Position numbers and translations under genes: made by a program. This document shows, one piece after another, positions 1 to 11,029 of a stretch of 64,000 nt of DNA. Numbering within the stretch: position 1 is the stretch's first letter; every line of letters starts with the position of its first letter. Below the pieces are notes generated by a model. The model did not search any database. It saw nothing but the letters and a program-made list of their open reading frames with translations, and was not told the origin of the DNA. The stretch is from Oxalobacter paraformigenes. GTDB lineage: Bacteria > Pseudomonadota > Gammaproteobacteria > Burkholderiales > Burkholderiaceae_D. The DNA lies in NCBI RefSeq assembly GCF_000158475.2, contig NZ_KI392031.1:1-64000 (forward strand), read 5' to 3'.

Positions 1-208
1 GTGGTCCTACTTCATCATAGTTGTTGGTGGCTTTGACGTCCCTGGCAACGTGTTCTGTCCCGTCTTCCATGATCAGCTTCATGCCGTCTTTTCTGATGGC
101 TTCCAGGTTCGCACCCCGCACGATGAAGGTCACGTCTTCTCCGGACAACGCCAGCTTCACCCCAACGTAGCCTCCTATCGCTCCGGCTCCTATGATCGCA
201 ATTTTCAT
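1..208 (-). CDS. panE: 2-dehydropantoate 2-reductase, N-terminal part (cut by window edge)
   Basis: The first 69 codons of a ketopantoate reductase, an NADPH enzyme that makes pantoate for coenzyme A synthesis; the C-terminal part lies outside the window. The protein opens with MKIAIIGAGAIGGYVGVKLA, a Rossmann dinucleotide-binding fold with the GxGxxG signature, followed by a basic residue in FIVRGAN as expected for NADPH preference. The ATG at 206-208 has a purine-rich stretch just upstream. Other ApbA/PanE-like reductases share this N-terminus, so the exact substrate is inferred. panB, the preceding pathway step, is in this window but not linked. Confidence 0.8.
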   Translation of the reverse strand, partial: MKIAIIGAGAIGGYVGVKLALSGEDVTFIVRGANLEAIRKDGMKLIMEDGTEHVARDVKATNNYDEVGP

Positions 209-408
209 GTTCTTTCCCTTTTAAATATCGTCTACGCCTGACAGCCTTCGGATTTTCTATCGTTTATTCGTACAATGAATGCACGGCATTTCGTTTTTGC
301 TGTCGGCTTGTTCACTAATTTTCGTTTTTTATGTATGAAAGTTCTCGTACATATGAGAAAAACCCATGCCCGTCATTCCAGAACCTTGCCGGTAAAAAAG
401 GTACTCTA

Positions 409-427
409 CGTTATCTGATAGATAACG
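409..427. promoter_or_regulatory. Perfect inverted repeat upstream of panE-like gene, candidate operator
   Basis: CGTTATCT-GAT-AGATAACG is a perfect 8-bp inverted repeat with a 3-base centre. It lies about 200 bp upstream of the panE-like start, in a 377-bp gap (209-585) that otherwise shows no gene. No T-tract follows, so it looks like a dimeric regulator site rather than a terminator. No regulator can be assigned. Confidence 0.35.
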
Positions 428-585
428 CATTACAGGGCGGTGTTGTCAAGGTTTAAAGCCCGCGCTTTAAACCCGCCTTCTTAATTATGAAACTTATGCA
501 ATGAATGAAATCTGCACTCGTAATGCAGAATTGCTCATTCTTCATGACGGATTTCCTGCCGCAGGAGCAGAAAATCCGCGCTAGA

Positions 586-2259
586 TCAGAATAATCCGAC
601 AATACGACCATCTGCGTCAATGTCAATCATATTGGAAGAAGGCACTTTCGGCAAACCTGGCATAGTCATAACGTCGCCACACAGCATCACAATGAATTCG
701 GCGCCCGCCGCAAGCTGGACTTCGCGAATGTTGACGGAATGACCGGACGGCGCGCCGCGTAATGCCGGGTCGGTTGCAAAGGAATACTGGGTTTTGGCAA
801 CGCAAATCGGATAATTGCCGTAGCCGTCTTCTTCCAGTTTTCTGATCTGGGCCTTGACCTTGCTGTCGGCAACAATATCCCTTGCACCATACAGTTTGGT
901 TGCCAAGGTCGCCATTTTGTTCCAGAGCGATTCCTTTTCATCATAGACGAATTTGAAATTGCTTGGCGTCGTTTCGATAACATTGACAACAGTTTGGGCC
1001 AGCTCTTCAGCGCCCTTGCCGCCTTCACTCCAATGTTTGGAAACAACGATCGGTGCGCCACGGCTTGCCATTTTTTCTTTCAGCAATTGTATTTCCGCAT
1101 CCGTGTCAAGGGTAAAATGATTGATACAGATAACGCATGGCAGACCGTAGTGATTGCGGATATTGTTTACGTGGCGTTCAAGATGTGCAATACCTTTTTC
1201 GAGGGCAGCCAGATTTTCCTTGCCCAGATCCGGCAAATTGACGCCACCGTGGTACTTGAGCGCACGAATGGTTACGACAATGACGGCGCAGTCAGGGCGC
1301 AATCCGGATTTCCGGCAAACGATATCGACAAATTTTTCCGCCCCCAAATCGGCGCCGAATCCGCTTTCGGTCACGACATAATCGGCCAGTTTCAAGGCTG
1401 ATTTCGTCGCGATGACGGAATTGCTGCCGGTAGCGATGTTGGCAAACGGGCCGCCGTGGATCAGGGCGAGATTGTTTTCAAGTGTCTGAACCATGTTCGG
1501 TTTGATGGCGTCTTTGAGCAAGGCGGCCATCGCACCGTGAGCTTTCAGGTCGCTGGCGAGAACCGGTTTGAGGTCGCGGGTATAGGCAACAACGATTTTG
1601 CCGAGCCGTTCTTTCAGATCCTGCAGGCTGGTAGCCAGACAGAAAATGGCCATGACTTCCGATGCAACAGCGATGTTGAATCCGTCAGCACGGGGAAAAC
1701 CGTTTGCCGGCCCACCCAGACCGACTGTAATGTTGCGCAGGGAGCGGTCATTCATGTCCACCACCCGTTTCCAGATGACACGACGAGCGTCGATGCCAAG
1801 TTCATTTCCGTGATGGATATGATTGTCGATCAGGGCCGACAGCAGATTGTTGGCCAGCGCGACAGCACTGATATCGCCGGTGAAATGCAGATTAATGTCT
1901 TCCATCGGGATGACTTGCGAGTAGCCGCCGCCTGCTGCGCCGCCTTTCATGCCGAAAACAGGTCCCATGGACGGCTCACGCAGGCAGATGATCGCTTTTT
2001 TGCCGATCCGGTTCAAAGCGTCGCCCAGGCCGATAGTGGTCGTGGTTTTTCCTTCTCCTGCGGGAGTCGGGTTGATGGCGGTTACCATAATCAGCTTGCC
2101 ATCGGGTTTATCCTTCAGAGTATCCAGAAAATCCAGAGAAATCTTGGCTTTGTAATGGCCGTAAGGTTCCAGGTATTCTTCCTCAATGTCATAGCGTTGC
2201 GCAACTTGGCTGATGCGAAGCATTTTCGCACTTTGAGCAATTGCAATATCTGATGTCAT
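586..2259 (-). CDS. fhs: Formate--tetrahydrofolate ligase
   Basis: ATP-dependent ligation of formate to tetrahydrofolate, giving 10-formyl-THF for purine, Met-tRNA and serine/glycine one-carbon metabolism. The 557-residue length is that of the bacterial family. The N-terminal part carries the phosphate-binding sequence [16 protein letters not shown], followed by [22 protein letters not shown] and the folate-region motifs. An earlier start 20 codons upstream has no ribosome site and adds a non-family extension, so the ATG at 2257-2259 ([10 protein letters not shown]) is preferred. In an oxalate degrader that produces formate stoichiometrically, this gene is the natural route from formate to biomass (inference). 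It is monocistronic here. Confidence 0.97.
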   Translation of the reverse strand: MTSDIAIAQSAKMLRISQVAQRYDIEEEYLEPYGHYKAKISLDFLDTLKDKPDGKLIMVTAINPTPAGEGKTTTTIGLGDALNRIGKKAIICLREPSMGPVFGMKGGAAGGGYSQVIPMEDINLHFTGDISAVALANNLLSALIDNHIHHGNELGIDARRVIWKRVVDMNDRSLRNITVGLGGPANGFPRADGFNIAVASEVMAIFCLATSLQDLKERLGKIVVAYTRDLKPVLASDLKAHGAMAALLKDAIKPNMVQTLENNLALIHGGPFANIATGSNSVIATKSALKLADYVVTESGFGADLGAEKFVDIVCRKSGLRPDCAVIVVTIRALKYHGGVNLPDLGKENLAALEKGIAHLERHVNNIRNHYGLPCVICINHFTLDTDAEIQLLKEKMASRGAPIVVSKHWSEGGKGAEELAQTVVNVIETTPSNFKFVYDEKESLWNKMATLATKLYGARDIVADSKVKAQIRKLEEDGYGNYPICVAKTQYSFATDPALRGAPSGHSVNIREVQLAAGAEFIVMLCGDVMTMPGLPKVPSSNMIDIDADGRIVGLF

Positions 2260-2564
2260 ATTTGGGTCTCGCTTTCTCTGCAGGAAAAAAGGTTGCACTA
2301 ATTCAAAGTTAAAGGCCATTGTAGAATATACAAAGTACGGTTCGCAACTATAAATAGCCTAAAGGAACGGATATTCCCCGTTATTGATTTCAAATCTTTG
2401 GGAAATGAAGGGCAAATTCTTTTGCAAAGTGAGGATGGCATCATTTTTGCTGCCTGTTCTTCCGTCTTCGCAAGCCTGAAGACGGCTATGCAGCCCGGTG
2501 AAAAATACGATTACAATAAAGGCCGGTCAACAATTTCATCAAAACTGTTTTTTACTGAAAACTT

Positions 2565-3932
2565 ATGCTCGATAATCTGACTCAACGTTTGGCTAAGGTC
2601 GTCAAAACGATTCGCGGAGAGGCCCGTTTAACAGAGGCCAATACGGCAGAAATGCTTCGCGAAGTCCGGCTGGCATTGCTGGAAGCCGATGTCGCTTTAC
2701 CTGTTGTCAAGAACTTTATCGGAAAAGTCCGCGAAAAAGCTTTGGGAAAAGAAGTGATGGATTCCCTGTCACCGGGTCAGGCGCTCGTTGGTGTGGTTCA
2801 GCAGGAACTGGCCAATATAATGGGAGCGGATCTGGGAGAGAAATCGTCCCGGCTGAATTTTGCCACTCAACCTCCTGCGGTTATTCTGATGGCTGGTTTG
2901 CAGGGGGTCGGAAAAACCACGACGGTAGGGAAACTGGCCAGATATTTGCGACAGGAAAAGAAAAAGAAAGTATTAACGGTTTCAACCGACGTTTACCGGC
3001 CTGCGGCGATTAAACAGCTTGAGACGGTTTCAGGCCAAAGCGGAGCGGATTTCTTTCAACCGGACATTTCCGAACAGCCAGTTGCCATTGCCAGAGCCGC
3101 CTTGGATCATGCCAGGCGGCATTTTTACGATGTTTTGATTGTCGATACGGCTGGACGGTTGGGTATTGACGAGCAAATGATGCAGGAGATATCGGGATTG
3201 CATCAGGCGCTTTCCCCGATTGAAACGCTCTTTGTCGTGGATGCGATGTTGGGGCAGGATGCCATCAACGTTGCCCGAAGTTTCAACGAAGCCTTGCCCT
3301 TGACAGGCATTGTCCTGACCAAGCTTGACGGCGACGCACGCGGGGGGGCTGCCCTGTCGGTCCGTCATATTACCGGAAAGCCGGTCAAATTCGTTGGCGT
3401 TTCCGAAAAGCTGGATGGCCTTGAAGAGTTTGACCCCGTCCGGATGGCGAACCGGATACTGGGAATGGGCGATATTCTTGCTCTGGTAGAAGAAGCCCGG
3501 AAAAATGTCGATCTGAAAGCCGCTCAGGAGCTTGAAAAAAAACTGAAAGTCGGAGGGCGCTTCGATTTGAACGATTTTCAGGCGCAACTGGAACAAATGA
3601 AAAACATGGGCGGTCTTTCCAGTATGATGGATAAAATGCCTGCGCAGTTCCGGCAGGCTGCGCAGAGTACCAATTTCGATCAGGCCAATAAACAGGTGGG
3701 CCGTATGGCCGGGATCATTAATTCCATGACTCCTCAGGAACGGGCAAAACCGGAATTGATCAAGGCTTCGAGAAAACGTCGAATTGCGGCAGGCGCTGGC
3801 GTTCAGGTTCAGGAAGTCAACCGGTTGCTTTCCCAGTTTGAACAAATGCAGTCGATGATGAAGAAAATGAAAAACGGCGGCATGATGAAGCTGATGCGTG
3901 GCTTGAAGGGCATGATGCCGGGCATGCGATAA
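2565..3932 (+). CDS. ffh: Signal recognition particle protein Ffh (SRP54)
   Basis: GTPase that binds 4.5S RNA and hydrophobic signal sequences and delivers ribosomes to FtsY at the membrane. The 455 residues show the N domain (1-90), the GTPase G domain with P-loop GLQGVGKTTTVGKLA, DTAGR and TKLDGDARGG motifs (about 100-300), and a methionine-rich M domain at the C-terminus ending in repeated Met-Lys-Gly segments. The ATG at 2565 gives the usual start MLDNLTQRL. The gene stands alone; no 4.5S RNA gene was recognised next to it. Confidence 0.98.
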   Translation: MLDNLTQRLAKVVKTIRGEARLTEANTAEMLREVRLALLEADVALPVVKNFIGKVREKALGKEVMDSLSPGQALVGVVQQELANIMGADLGEKSSRLNFATQPPAVILMAGLQGVGKTTTVGKLARYLRQEKKKKVLTVSTDVYRPAAIKQLETVSGQSGADFFQPDISEQPVAIARAALDHARRHFYDVLIVDTAGRLGIDEQMMQEISGLHQALSPIETLFVVDAMLGQDAINVARSFNEALPLTGIVLTKLDGDARGGAALSVRHITGKPVKFVGVSEKLDGLEEFDPVRMANRILGMGDILALVEEARKNVDLKAAQELEKKLKVGGRFDLNDFQAQLEQMKNMGGLSSMMDKMPAQFRQAAQSTNFDQANKQVGRMAGIINSMTPQERAKPELIKASRKRRIAAGAGVQVQEVNRLLSQFEQMQSMMKKMKNGGMMKLMRGLKGMMPGMR

Positions 3933-4149
3933 AAATCGGAAAAAACGCCTTTCAAAATCAACAGATTGGCGTTTAGATGAATGATTTGTTTGGCTTTCAG
4001 CCTGTGGTTGCCTAATTGAGAAGCACATTAGCCACACTTTGGGCAATGAAGGGAAAAAATACTTGCGTTTTGCAAGATTTCACACCTATATTTGATCTTG
4101 CAGTAAGTGACATAAATTCCCTTTCGTACTTTGTATATGAGGCATCGTT

Positions 4150-4500
4150 ATGGCAACAAAAAAACCTGCAACAAAATCGACAAAAACACCCGCTGTAAAA
4201 AAGGCTGAGCCGGCTAAAAAAACGCCTGCGAAGGCCGAGCCGGCAAAACGCACCCCCAATGCTGCATTTATGAAGCCGGTTACACCAAGCGCTGTGCTGG
4301 CTGCCGTTATCGGTGCAACGCCTGTGCCGCGCACTGAAGTGACAAAAAAAATATGGGATTACATAAAACAGAACAATCTGCAGGATAAAGACAATCGGCG
4401 CATGATCAATGCCGATGGGAAACTGCAGCCTGTTTTTGGGGGTAAAAAACAGGTATCCATGTTTGAAATGACCAAATTGGTTTCCGCGCAGCTCAAATGA
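4150..4500 (+). CDS. SWIB/MDM2-domain protein with histone H1-like basic tail
   Basis: A 116-residue protein. Residues 1-40 are a low-complexity Lys/Ala/Pro tail with repeats such as KKAEPAKKTPAKAEPAKRTP, resembling histone H1 C-terminal tails. Residues about 41-116 form a SWIB/MDM2 fold (MKPVTPSAVLAAVIG ... VTKKIWDYIKQNNLQDKDNRRMINADGKL ... VSMFEMTKLVSAQL). Such SWIB proteins occur in many Betaproteobacteria and in chlamydiae; a nucleoid or DNA-binding role is usually suggested but not established. A strong terminator shared with convergent proS lies 130 bp downstream. Confidence 0.88.
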   Translation: MATKKPATKSTKTPAVKKAEPAKKTPAKAEPAKRTPNAAFMKPVTPSAVLAAVIGATPVPRTEVTKKIWDYIKQNNLQDKDNRRMINADGKLQPVFGGKKQVSMFEMTKLVSAQLK

Positions 4501-4630
4501 AGTAAAGCCGTTTCCGGGAAACCGTCGTTTTTCGCTACTGGCGCGATCGGTCGGGTAAGATATTGCCATACGAAAGAACGGATTTTTCACAGCGCTAGCC
4601 CGGGATGGAGCGGAATAGACGGTTTCCATA

Positions 4631-4659
4631 AAAAACGCCAGAAAAGATCTGGCGTTTTT
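4631..4659. terminator. Bidirectional rho-independent terminator between the SWIB gene and proS
   Basis: A 12-bp perfect inverted repeat (AAAAACGCCAGA / TCTGGCGTTTTT) around the loop AAAGA. A-tract on one side and T-tract on the other allow it to work in both directions, as its place between convergent genes suggests. Confidence 0.88.
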
Positions 4660-4750
4660 CAGGCTACTGACCGCGTATTAAGGACGAAAAAAGAAGGTCA
4701 GAACAAAAATGAAATGTTTTTTTGTTCTGTGCATAAAGCGATTTCTGGTA

Positions 4751-6487
4751 TTATTCACTGGCCAGTTTGTCTTTGATAAAGTTGGCCATATCGTCGATGG
4801 CAACGGCAGTCGCTTCTTTGTCGCGCCTTCCCTGATATTCCAGTTTGCCTTCTTTCAGACCGCGTTCTCCGATAACAATACGATGAGGGATACCGATCAG
4901 TTCCCAATCCGAGAACATGACGCCCGGTCGTTCTCCACGGTCGTCCATAAGGACATCGAGACCCGCGTTTTTCAATGTGCCATAAAGTTTGTCGGCCGTA
5001 TTCCTGACCATTTCGCTACGATCATATCCCAAAGGGCAAAGCACGACTTCAAATGGCGCGATCGACACCGGCCAAATAATACCCCGTTCATCATTGTTTT
5101 GTTCGATGGCAGCGCCCATAATCCGGGTGACGCCGATACCGTAGCAGCCCATTTGCATCAGCTGCGGCTTGCCGTTTTCGTCCAGATAAGTGGCATGCAT
5201 ATCCTCTGAATAACGGGTACCAAGCTGGAAAACATGTCCGACTTCAATACCACGCTGGATTGCCAGAGTGCCTTTCCCGTCTGGCGACGGATCGCCCTCG
5301 ACGACGTTGCGGAAGTCGGCAACAGTGGAGGGGAGCGGAACATCCCTTTCCCAGTTGACGCCGGTATAATGCATGTCCTTTTCATTGGCGCCGCAAATGA
5401 AGTCGCTCATAACCGTGACGGCATGATCGGCATAAAGCGCAATATCGGTACGCTCCGACAACCCGACAGGGCCCAGGTAACCGGATGGGCAACCCAGGTA
5501 ATGCACGATTTCGCTTTCGCTTGCAAAACGGAATTCCCCGATATTTTTTTGCGTTTTGATTTCGTTGAGCTCATGATCGCCCCGCATCAGAATAATGGCG
5601 AAATGACCGGCTTCTTCTTCCGGAATGTCCGTCCGGATGGCCGCAATCACTTTAAGCGACTGGGAAAGCGGCTGATTCAGGAAAGTCGTGACATCTTCAC
5701 AGGCTTTTTGACCCGGTGTCGGCACTTTCTGCAGGGTTTTCGACGGAGCGGCGCGTTGTGCAGTCGGAGGCAGTGCGACAGCCGCTTCCATATTGGCGGC
5801 ATAATCGGAGTCACGCGAGTAAACGAGCGCATCTTCGCCGGTGTCGGCAATGACATGAAACTCATGCGACCCCGAGCCCCCGATAGCGCCATTGTCGGCG
5901 GCAACCGGCCGGAATTTCAATCCGAAACGGGTAAAGATTTTGATATAGGCATCGAACATGACCTGATAGGACTTTTTCAATCCCGCCACATCACGATCGA
6001 ACGAATAAGCGTCTTTCATGGTGAATTCGCGGCCTCGCATCAAACCGAAGCGGGGCCGTCTTTCGTCGCGGAATTTTGTCTGGATATGGTAAAAGTTGAT
6101 CGGTAACTGCCGGTAAGACTTGATAACATTCCTTGCGATATCGGTGATCACTTCTTCCGATGTCGGCTGAATAATGAAATCGCGATCATGTCTGTCCTTG
6201 ACGCGCAAAAGCTCCGGACCGTATTTTTGCCACCGGCCGGTTTCCTGCCACAGTTCGGCTGGCTGTACGAGTGGCATCAACAGTTCAACAGCGCCAGCCC
6301 TGTTCATTTCCTCGCGAATGATGTTCTCGATTTTATGAATAACGCGAAGCCCCATTGGCATATAGGCATAAATGCCGGAACCCAGACGCCGGATCATCCC
6401 GGCCCTGACCATGAGTTTGTGGCTGATGATTTCAGCGTCGGCTGGCGCTTCTTTCAGCGTTGAAATAAAAAATTGTGATGCACGCAT
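4751..6487 (-). CDS. proS: Proline--tRNA ligase
   Basis: Class II aminoacyl-tRNA synthetase charging tRNA-Pro. The 578 residues match the bacterial long form with the inserted editing (INS) domain between motifs 2 and 3. Visible are the family N-terminus [32 protein letters not shown], motif 2 around [25 protein letters not shown], and the motif 3 region [17 protein letters not shown]. The ATG at 6485-6487 is chosen because it gives the family start; an ATG-like start 8 codons upstream is possible. It is convergent with the SWIB gene and divergent from rppH. Confidence 0.97.
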   Translation of the reverse strand: MRASQFFISTLKEAPADAEIISHKLMVRAGMIRRLGSGIYAYMPMGLRVIHKIENIIREEMNRAGAVELLMPLVQPAELWQETGRWQKYGPELLRVKDRHDRDFIIQPTSEEVITDIARNVIKSYRQLPINFYHIQTKFRDERRPRFGLMRGREFTMKDAYSFDRDVAGLKKSYQVMFDAYIKIFTRFGLKFRPVAADNGAIGGSGSHEFHVIADTGEDALVYSRDSDYAANMEAAVALPPTAQRAAPSKTLQKVPTPGQKACEDVTTFLNQPLSQSLKVIAAIRTDIPEEEAGHFAIILMRGDHELNEIKTQKNIGEFRFASESEIVHYLGCPSGYLGPVGLSERTDIALYADHAVTVMSDFICGANEKDMHYTGVNWERDVPLPSTVADFRNVVEGDPSPDGKGTLAIQRGIEVGHVFQLGTRYSEDMHATYLDENGKPQLMQMGCYGIGVTRIMGAAIEQNNDERGIIWPVSIAPFEVVLCPLGYDRSEMVRNTADKLYGTLKNAGLDVLMDDRGERPGVMFSDWELIGIPHRIVIGERGLKEGKLEYQGRRDKEATAVAIDDMANFIKDKLASE

Positions 6488-6680
6488 GACAGTGAATTCT
6501 TTTATTAACATAACAGGGTTATAATCTATATGATTCTAAAGGATTAGCTGGCGGATGCGTTCACAGTTTGTCTAATCGATGGAAATAGAGGTTTGTTTGT
6601 TGTAACTAGCGTAAATTTTTGCCCTGTAAAATCGTACGAGACTGTGAGAATGGCATTTTGCAAAGACATTGAGGTGAAAA

Positions 6681-7298
6681 ATGTTGGACCGTGAAGGTTA
6701 CCGCCCCAACGTCGGCATTATTCTGTTAAATACCAATAATGAAGTCTGGTGGGGCAAGCGGGTGCGCGAGCAGTCCTGGCAATTCCCGCAAGGCGGCATA
6801 AAATATGGCGAAACGCCAGAGCAGGCCATGTATCGTGAGTTGCAGGAAGAGACGGGCTTGCGTCAGGAACATGTCAAGGTCGTTGGGCGGACGCGAAACT
6901 GGTTGCGCTATGAAGTTCCTCCCCATTTTATCCGGCGCGAGATAAGAGGACATTACCGTGGACAGAAGCAAATATGGTTTCTTCTGCGTATGTTGGGGCG
7001 CGATACCGATATCAACCTGAAGCTGACCAATACACCTGAGTTCGATGCGTGGCGCTGGCACCAGTATTGGGTGCCGCTTGATGTCGTTATCGAATTCAAA
7101 CGGGATGTCTATCTGAAAGCGCTTCAGGAATTGTCGCGTTTCCTGAATCCTACTCCAAAGCCGGACAATCAGCAGTATTTCAAGCTTTATGCCGGTAATC
7201 TTTCCAGGGGAACTGGCCGGGAAAGGACTTCGGGTCCGCCCAGAAAGCGGGAAGATACTGAATCGGGTGCCAATTCGAATGCAAAAAACATTTCTTGA
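6681..7298 (+). CDS. rppH: RNA pyrophosphohydrolase (Nudix)
   Basis: Removes pyrophosphate from the 5' triphosphate of mRNA and so starts RNase E-dependent decay. The 205-residue protein begins [17 protein letters not shown] and carries a full Nudix box in [23 protein letters not shown] (residues about 38-60), then the RppH-typical RNWLRYEVP and QIWFLLRML segments. The last 40 residues are a charged low-complexity tail seen in longer betaproteobacterial forms. AGGTG sits 7 bases before the ATG. The stop overlaps the start of the next gene by 20 bp, implying coupled translation. Confidence 0.96.
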   Translation: MLDREGYRPNVGIILLNTNNEVWWGKRVREQSWQFPQGGIKYGETPEQAMYRELQEETGLRQEHVKVVGRTRNWLRYEVPPHFIRREIRGHYRGQKQIWFLLRMLGRDTDINLKLTNTPEFDAWRWHQYWVPLDVVIEFKRDVYLKALQELSRFLNPTPKPDNQQYFKLYAGNLSRGTGRERTSGPPRKREDTESGANSNAKNIS

Positions 7299-7857
7299 TT
7301 ACCTTCGCAAAAAGGCCAGGCTTCTGGCTTTGGCGATGTTATTGGCCATCGGTTTTCATGCGTCGGCTGAGATCATTTTCGGAGAATACGGTAGCGACGA
7401 TGAGGATGAACCCCCCAAAGAAGTCAAGGTTATGCCGCTCGTATTGCCCGAATTTCCCAGGGAAGAGAATCTTTTGCCGTTTGGAGGTGGCCCAACGGAA
7501 ACGCAGGATTTTTTCATCGACTCCACCTCTTTGTCTGTCGGCGAGGATGAAATACGTTATACCCTGGTGACCAAAAGCAGGGCTGGTGCGATAAATGTCA
7601 GTTATGAGGGTATTCATTGCGATACCATGGAATACCGAAGGTATGCATACGGACACAAGGACAGTAAATGGGCCATGTCGAAAAGCGAAGCCTGGCGGAA
7701 AATCAACTTTCATGCCGCAAACCGCCCCCGTGCCCTGTTGGCGCAGGAATATTTCTGTGACCTGACGTCAATTGCAGGTTCCAAAGAAGATATGATTTTC
7801 CGGATTCGTTACAACCGTTCGGTTGAAAAAAGAAGGTACACCGGAAGTTCTTTCTGA
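7279..7857 (+). CDS. CNP1-like family exported protein
   Basis: A 192-residue protein with an N-terminal signal peptide ([30 protein letters not shown], likely cut after Ala-Ser-Ala). The mature part has the CNP1-like family pattern: an acidic segment followed by [29 protein letters not shown] and a second conserved Cys near the C-terminus (EYFCDLT). CNP1-like proteins are found in Neisseria and other Betaproteobacteria; the function is unknown. The ATG at 7279 is chosen over an upstream in-frame start because it begins the signal peptide. It overlaps the end of rppH and is convergent with proB, leaving only 3 bp between the stops. Confidence 0.78.
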   Translation: MQKTFLDYLRKKARLLALAMLLAIGFHASAEIIFGEYGSDDEDEPPKEVKVMPLVLPEFPREENLLPFGGGPTETQDFFIDSTSLSVGEDEIRYTLVTKSRAGAINVSYEGIHCDTMEYRRYAYGHKDSKWAMSKSEAWRKINFHAANRPRALLAQEYFCDLTSIAGSKEDMIFRIRYNRSVEKRRYTGSSF

Positions 7858-7860
7858 CAT

Positions 7861-8979
7861 TCAGAGCACGATCATGTTATCCCGGTGAATCAGTTCGGGT
7901 GTACCGTCATAGCCCAGAATATTGATGAAATCCGAGGACTTGTGTCTTGAAATGAGATTGGCTTCCACGCTGGAATAATTCGTCAGTCCCCGCGCGATTT
8001 CCTTTCCGGATTCATCCAGACAGGAAATGATTTCGCCTCTCCCGAATTCACCGGTAATGCGGATGACGCCAATCGGCAGTAAGGATTTGCCTTCTTTCGA
8101 AACTTTCTGGACAGCCCCGGCATCGAGAATTGCGTTCCCGGCCGTTTGCAGGTGATCCGCCATCCATTGTTTCCGGGCCTGCAAATGACTGTCGGGGGCA
8201 GACAATTGCGTTCCGATCATTTCGCCGTCCGCAAGACGCAGGAGAACATTATCTTCCCGACCCCATGCGATGACGGTATGAGCGCCGGAACTGGCGGCGC
8301 GTTTCGCCGCCAGTACTTTGGTCAACATGCCTCCGCGTCCGATTCCTGTTCCCGCACCGCCAGCCATATCTTCCAGAACAGGGTCTCCCGCGTGAGCTTC
8401 TTTAACCAGGATGGCTTTCGGGTCTTTGCGGGGATCGGCAGTAAACAGTCCTTTCTGATCGGTCAGAATGATCAGGGCATCCGCCTCGATCAGATTGGCT
8501 ACGAGCGCGCCGAGCGTATCGTTGTCGCCGAATTTGATTTCGTCGGTAACGACGGTATCGTTTTCATTGATGATCGGAATGACGCCGAAACGCAAGAGCG
8601 TGAAAAGGGTGGAACGGGCGTTCAGATAACGTTCACGGTCGGCCAGATCGGCATGTGTCAGCAGTACCTGCGCCGTGTGCAGGCCATGCGTTTCGAAACT
8701 GGTCTGGTAAATTTGCACGAGTCCCATCTGTCCGACTGCGGCACAGGCTTGCAGTTCATGAATATCGACAGGGCGTTTTTTGAATCCCAGTTGCAACATG
8801 CCTTCGGCAATGGCGCCGGAACTGACCAGGACGACTTCCTTTCCATGCAGGCGAAGCCGGGCAATCTGTTCAGACCACTTTGCAATGGCCATATGGTCGA
8901 GGCCGTGTCCATCGTTGGTAACCAGGGAAGAGCCGACTTTGACAATGAGCCGTTTTGCGTTTTGTATGACCGAATTCAT
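7861..8979 (-). CDS. proB: Glutamate 5-kinase
   Basis: First step of proline synthesis, phosphorylating glutamate with ATP. The 372 residues comprise an N-terminal amino-acid kinase domain ([77 protein letters not shown]) and a C-terminal PUA domain from about residue 275. The ATG at 8977-8979 (MNSVIQNAK) gives the family start; the 28 upstream codons of the open frame have no homologous character. obgE ends 19 bp upstream on the same strand, so proB is probably the last gene of the rplU-rpmA-obgE-proB run, a common betaproteobacterial order. Confidence 0.97.
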   Translation of the reverse strand: MNSVIQNAKRLIVKVGSSLVTNDGHGLDHMAIAKWSEQIARLRLHGKEVVLVSSGAIAEGMLQLGFKKRPVDIHELQACAAVGQMGLVQIYQTSFETHGLHTAQVLLTHADLADRERYLNARSTLFTLLRFGVIPIINENDTVVTDEIKFGDNDTLGALVANLIEADALIILTDQKGLFTADPRKDPKAILVKEAHAGDPVLEDMAGGAGTGIGRGGMLTKVLAAKRAASSGAHTVIAWGREDNVLLRLADGEMIGTQLSAPDSHLQARKQWMADHLQTAGNAILDAGAVQKVSKEGKSLLPIGVIRITGEFGRGEIISCLDESGKEIARGLTNYSSVEANLISRHKSSDFINILGYDGTPELIHRDNMIVL

Positions 8980-8998
8980 GAATGCCAGAGAACAAACC

Positions 8999-10120
<1,122 letters not shown>

Positions 10121-10128
10121 TCAATACG

Positions 10129-10153
10129 AAAAGGCTCTGCCAACGGCAGAGCC
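10129..10153 (-). terminator. Hairpin with T-run between rpmA and obgE, attenuator-like
   Basis: Read on the minus strand, GGCTCTGCC-GTT-GGCAGAGCC is a perfect 9-bp GC-rich stem followed by TTTT. It sits in the 92 bp between the rpmA stop and the obgE start. The T-run is short, so it probably lowers rather than ends read-through, keeping ribosomal protein mRNA in excess over obgE (inference). Confidence 0.72.
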
Positions 10154-10200
10154 CTCTCCTGATTTGAAAAGGCTCGCTTAACAAGCCCGTCTGCAAAGGG

Positions 10201-10467
10201 TTATGCGGCAGCTGCCGGAACAACCGTTGCAAAATGTTTTTTCGCTTCGCCCCTGACGACGAATTTGACGGTACCGTCTATCAGTGCGAACAAAGTGTGA
10301 TCTTTTCCCATGCCGACATTTTCGCCGGGATGGATCGTAGTGCCACGCTGACGCATGATGATACCGCCAGCGTTGATCGTTTGTCCGCCATAAACTTTAA
10401 CGCCCAGTCGTTTCGATTCGGATTCGCGACCGTTACGGGTGGTACCGCCGCCTTTTTTGTGTGCCAT
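10201..10467 (-). CDS. rpmA: 50S ribosomal protein L27
   Basis: L27 lies close to the peptidyl-transferase centre. The 88 residues begin [29 protein letters not shown], the conserved start without the extra cleaved N-terminus found in Firmicutes. It is the middle gene of rplU-rpmA-obgE, 61 bp downstream of rplU. Confidence 0.98.
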   Translation of the reverse strand: MAHKKGGGTTRNGRESESKRLGVKVYGGQTINAGGIIMRQRGTTIHPGENVGMGKDHTLFALIDGTVKFVVRGEAKKHFATVVPAAAA

Positions 10468-10528
10468 TTTAATACTCCAGAATGAATTGCTTTATGACCG
10501 ATTCGAGATGAATCGCATCAGCCGGTGC

Positions 10529-10840
10529 TTAAGCGTTGATCGCAACGATTTGCAGTTCGGTATAATTTTGACGATGACCCTGACGTTTCTGATAATGTTT
10601 ACGTCTGCGCATCTTGAAAATCTTGACTTTTTTGTGACGACCCTGCGCTACTACCGTTGCCTGAACCTGAGCACCATCGACCAGTGGGGTACCGAAGCGA
10701 ATGGATTCGCCTTCGCCAACTGCCAGAACTTGATCGAGAGTGATTTCGGATCCAATGTCAGCCGGTATCTGTTCTACTTTATATTTTTTACCTGCGACAA
10801 CTTTATATTGCTTGCCGCCGGTTTTTATGACCGCGTACAT
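10529..10840 (-). CDS. rplU: 50S ribosomal protein L21
   Basis: L21 binds 23S rRNA near L20. The 103 residues start [28 protein letters not shown] and end with the basic [21 protein letters not shown] segment typical of the family. The open frame runs 55 codons further upstream, but the ATG at 10838-10840 has GGAG eight bases before it and gives the family start. A consensus-quality promoter lies about 70 bp upstream. Confidence 0.98.
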   Translation of the reverse strand: MYAVIKTGGKQYKVVAGKKYKVEQIPADIGSEITLDQVLAVGEGESIRFGTPLVDGAQVQATVVAQGRHKKVKIFKMRRRKHYQKRQGHRQNYTELQIVAINA

Positions 10841-10909
10841 GGAAACTCCATCAATAAAATGTAAGTTGATAAAACCTGAAAGATCAGGGTAAAACCGGGA
10901 AAACGTCAA

Positions 10910-10938
10910 ATTATATAATGGCTTGCCGGATTCGTCAA
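10910..10938 (-). promoter_or_regulatory. Promoter of rplU-rpmA-obgE
   Basis: On the minus strand TTGACG (10938-10933) and TATAAT (10915-10910) are separated by 17 bp, a near-consensus sigma-70 promoter. The expected start near 10903 gives a leader of about 65 nt before rplU. The -35 element lies inside an 18-bp perfect palindrome listed separately. Confidence 0.85.
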
Positions 10939-10950
10939 AGCGCTTTGACG
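10933..10950. promoter_or_regulatory. 18-bp perfect palindrome over the rplU -35 element
   Basis: CGTCAAAGCGCTTTGACG is a perfect 18-bp palindrome; its left half is the -35 hexamer of the rplU promoter. A third half-site (TTTGACG on the minus strand) lies just downstream of the -10 at about 10903-10909. A dimer bound here would block or reposition RNA polymerase. Regulator unknown. Confidence 0.5.
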
Positions 10951-11029
10951 TTTTTTGCCGGACAGGCCGTCCTCGAAAATAAATGACAGTCCCTGTAACA
11001 CGCAAGGATGGGCGCTATAATGCCGCAAC

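Noticed and set aside
3943-3974. AAACGCC...GGCGTTT repeat after ffh as a terminator
   Set aside because: Only 7-bp arms with an 18-base loop and no T-run; too weak to call.
3030-4046. 338-codon open frame opposite ffh
   Set aside because: Lies antisense to the well-conserved Ffh coding sequence and has His/Gln/Arg-rich shadow composition.
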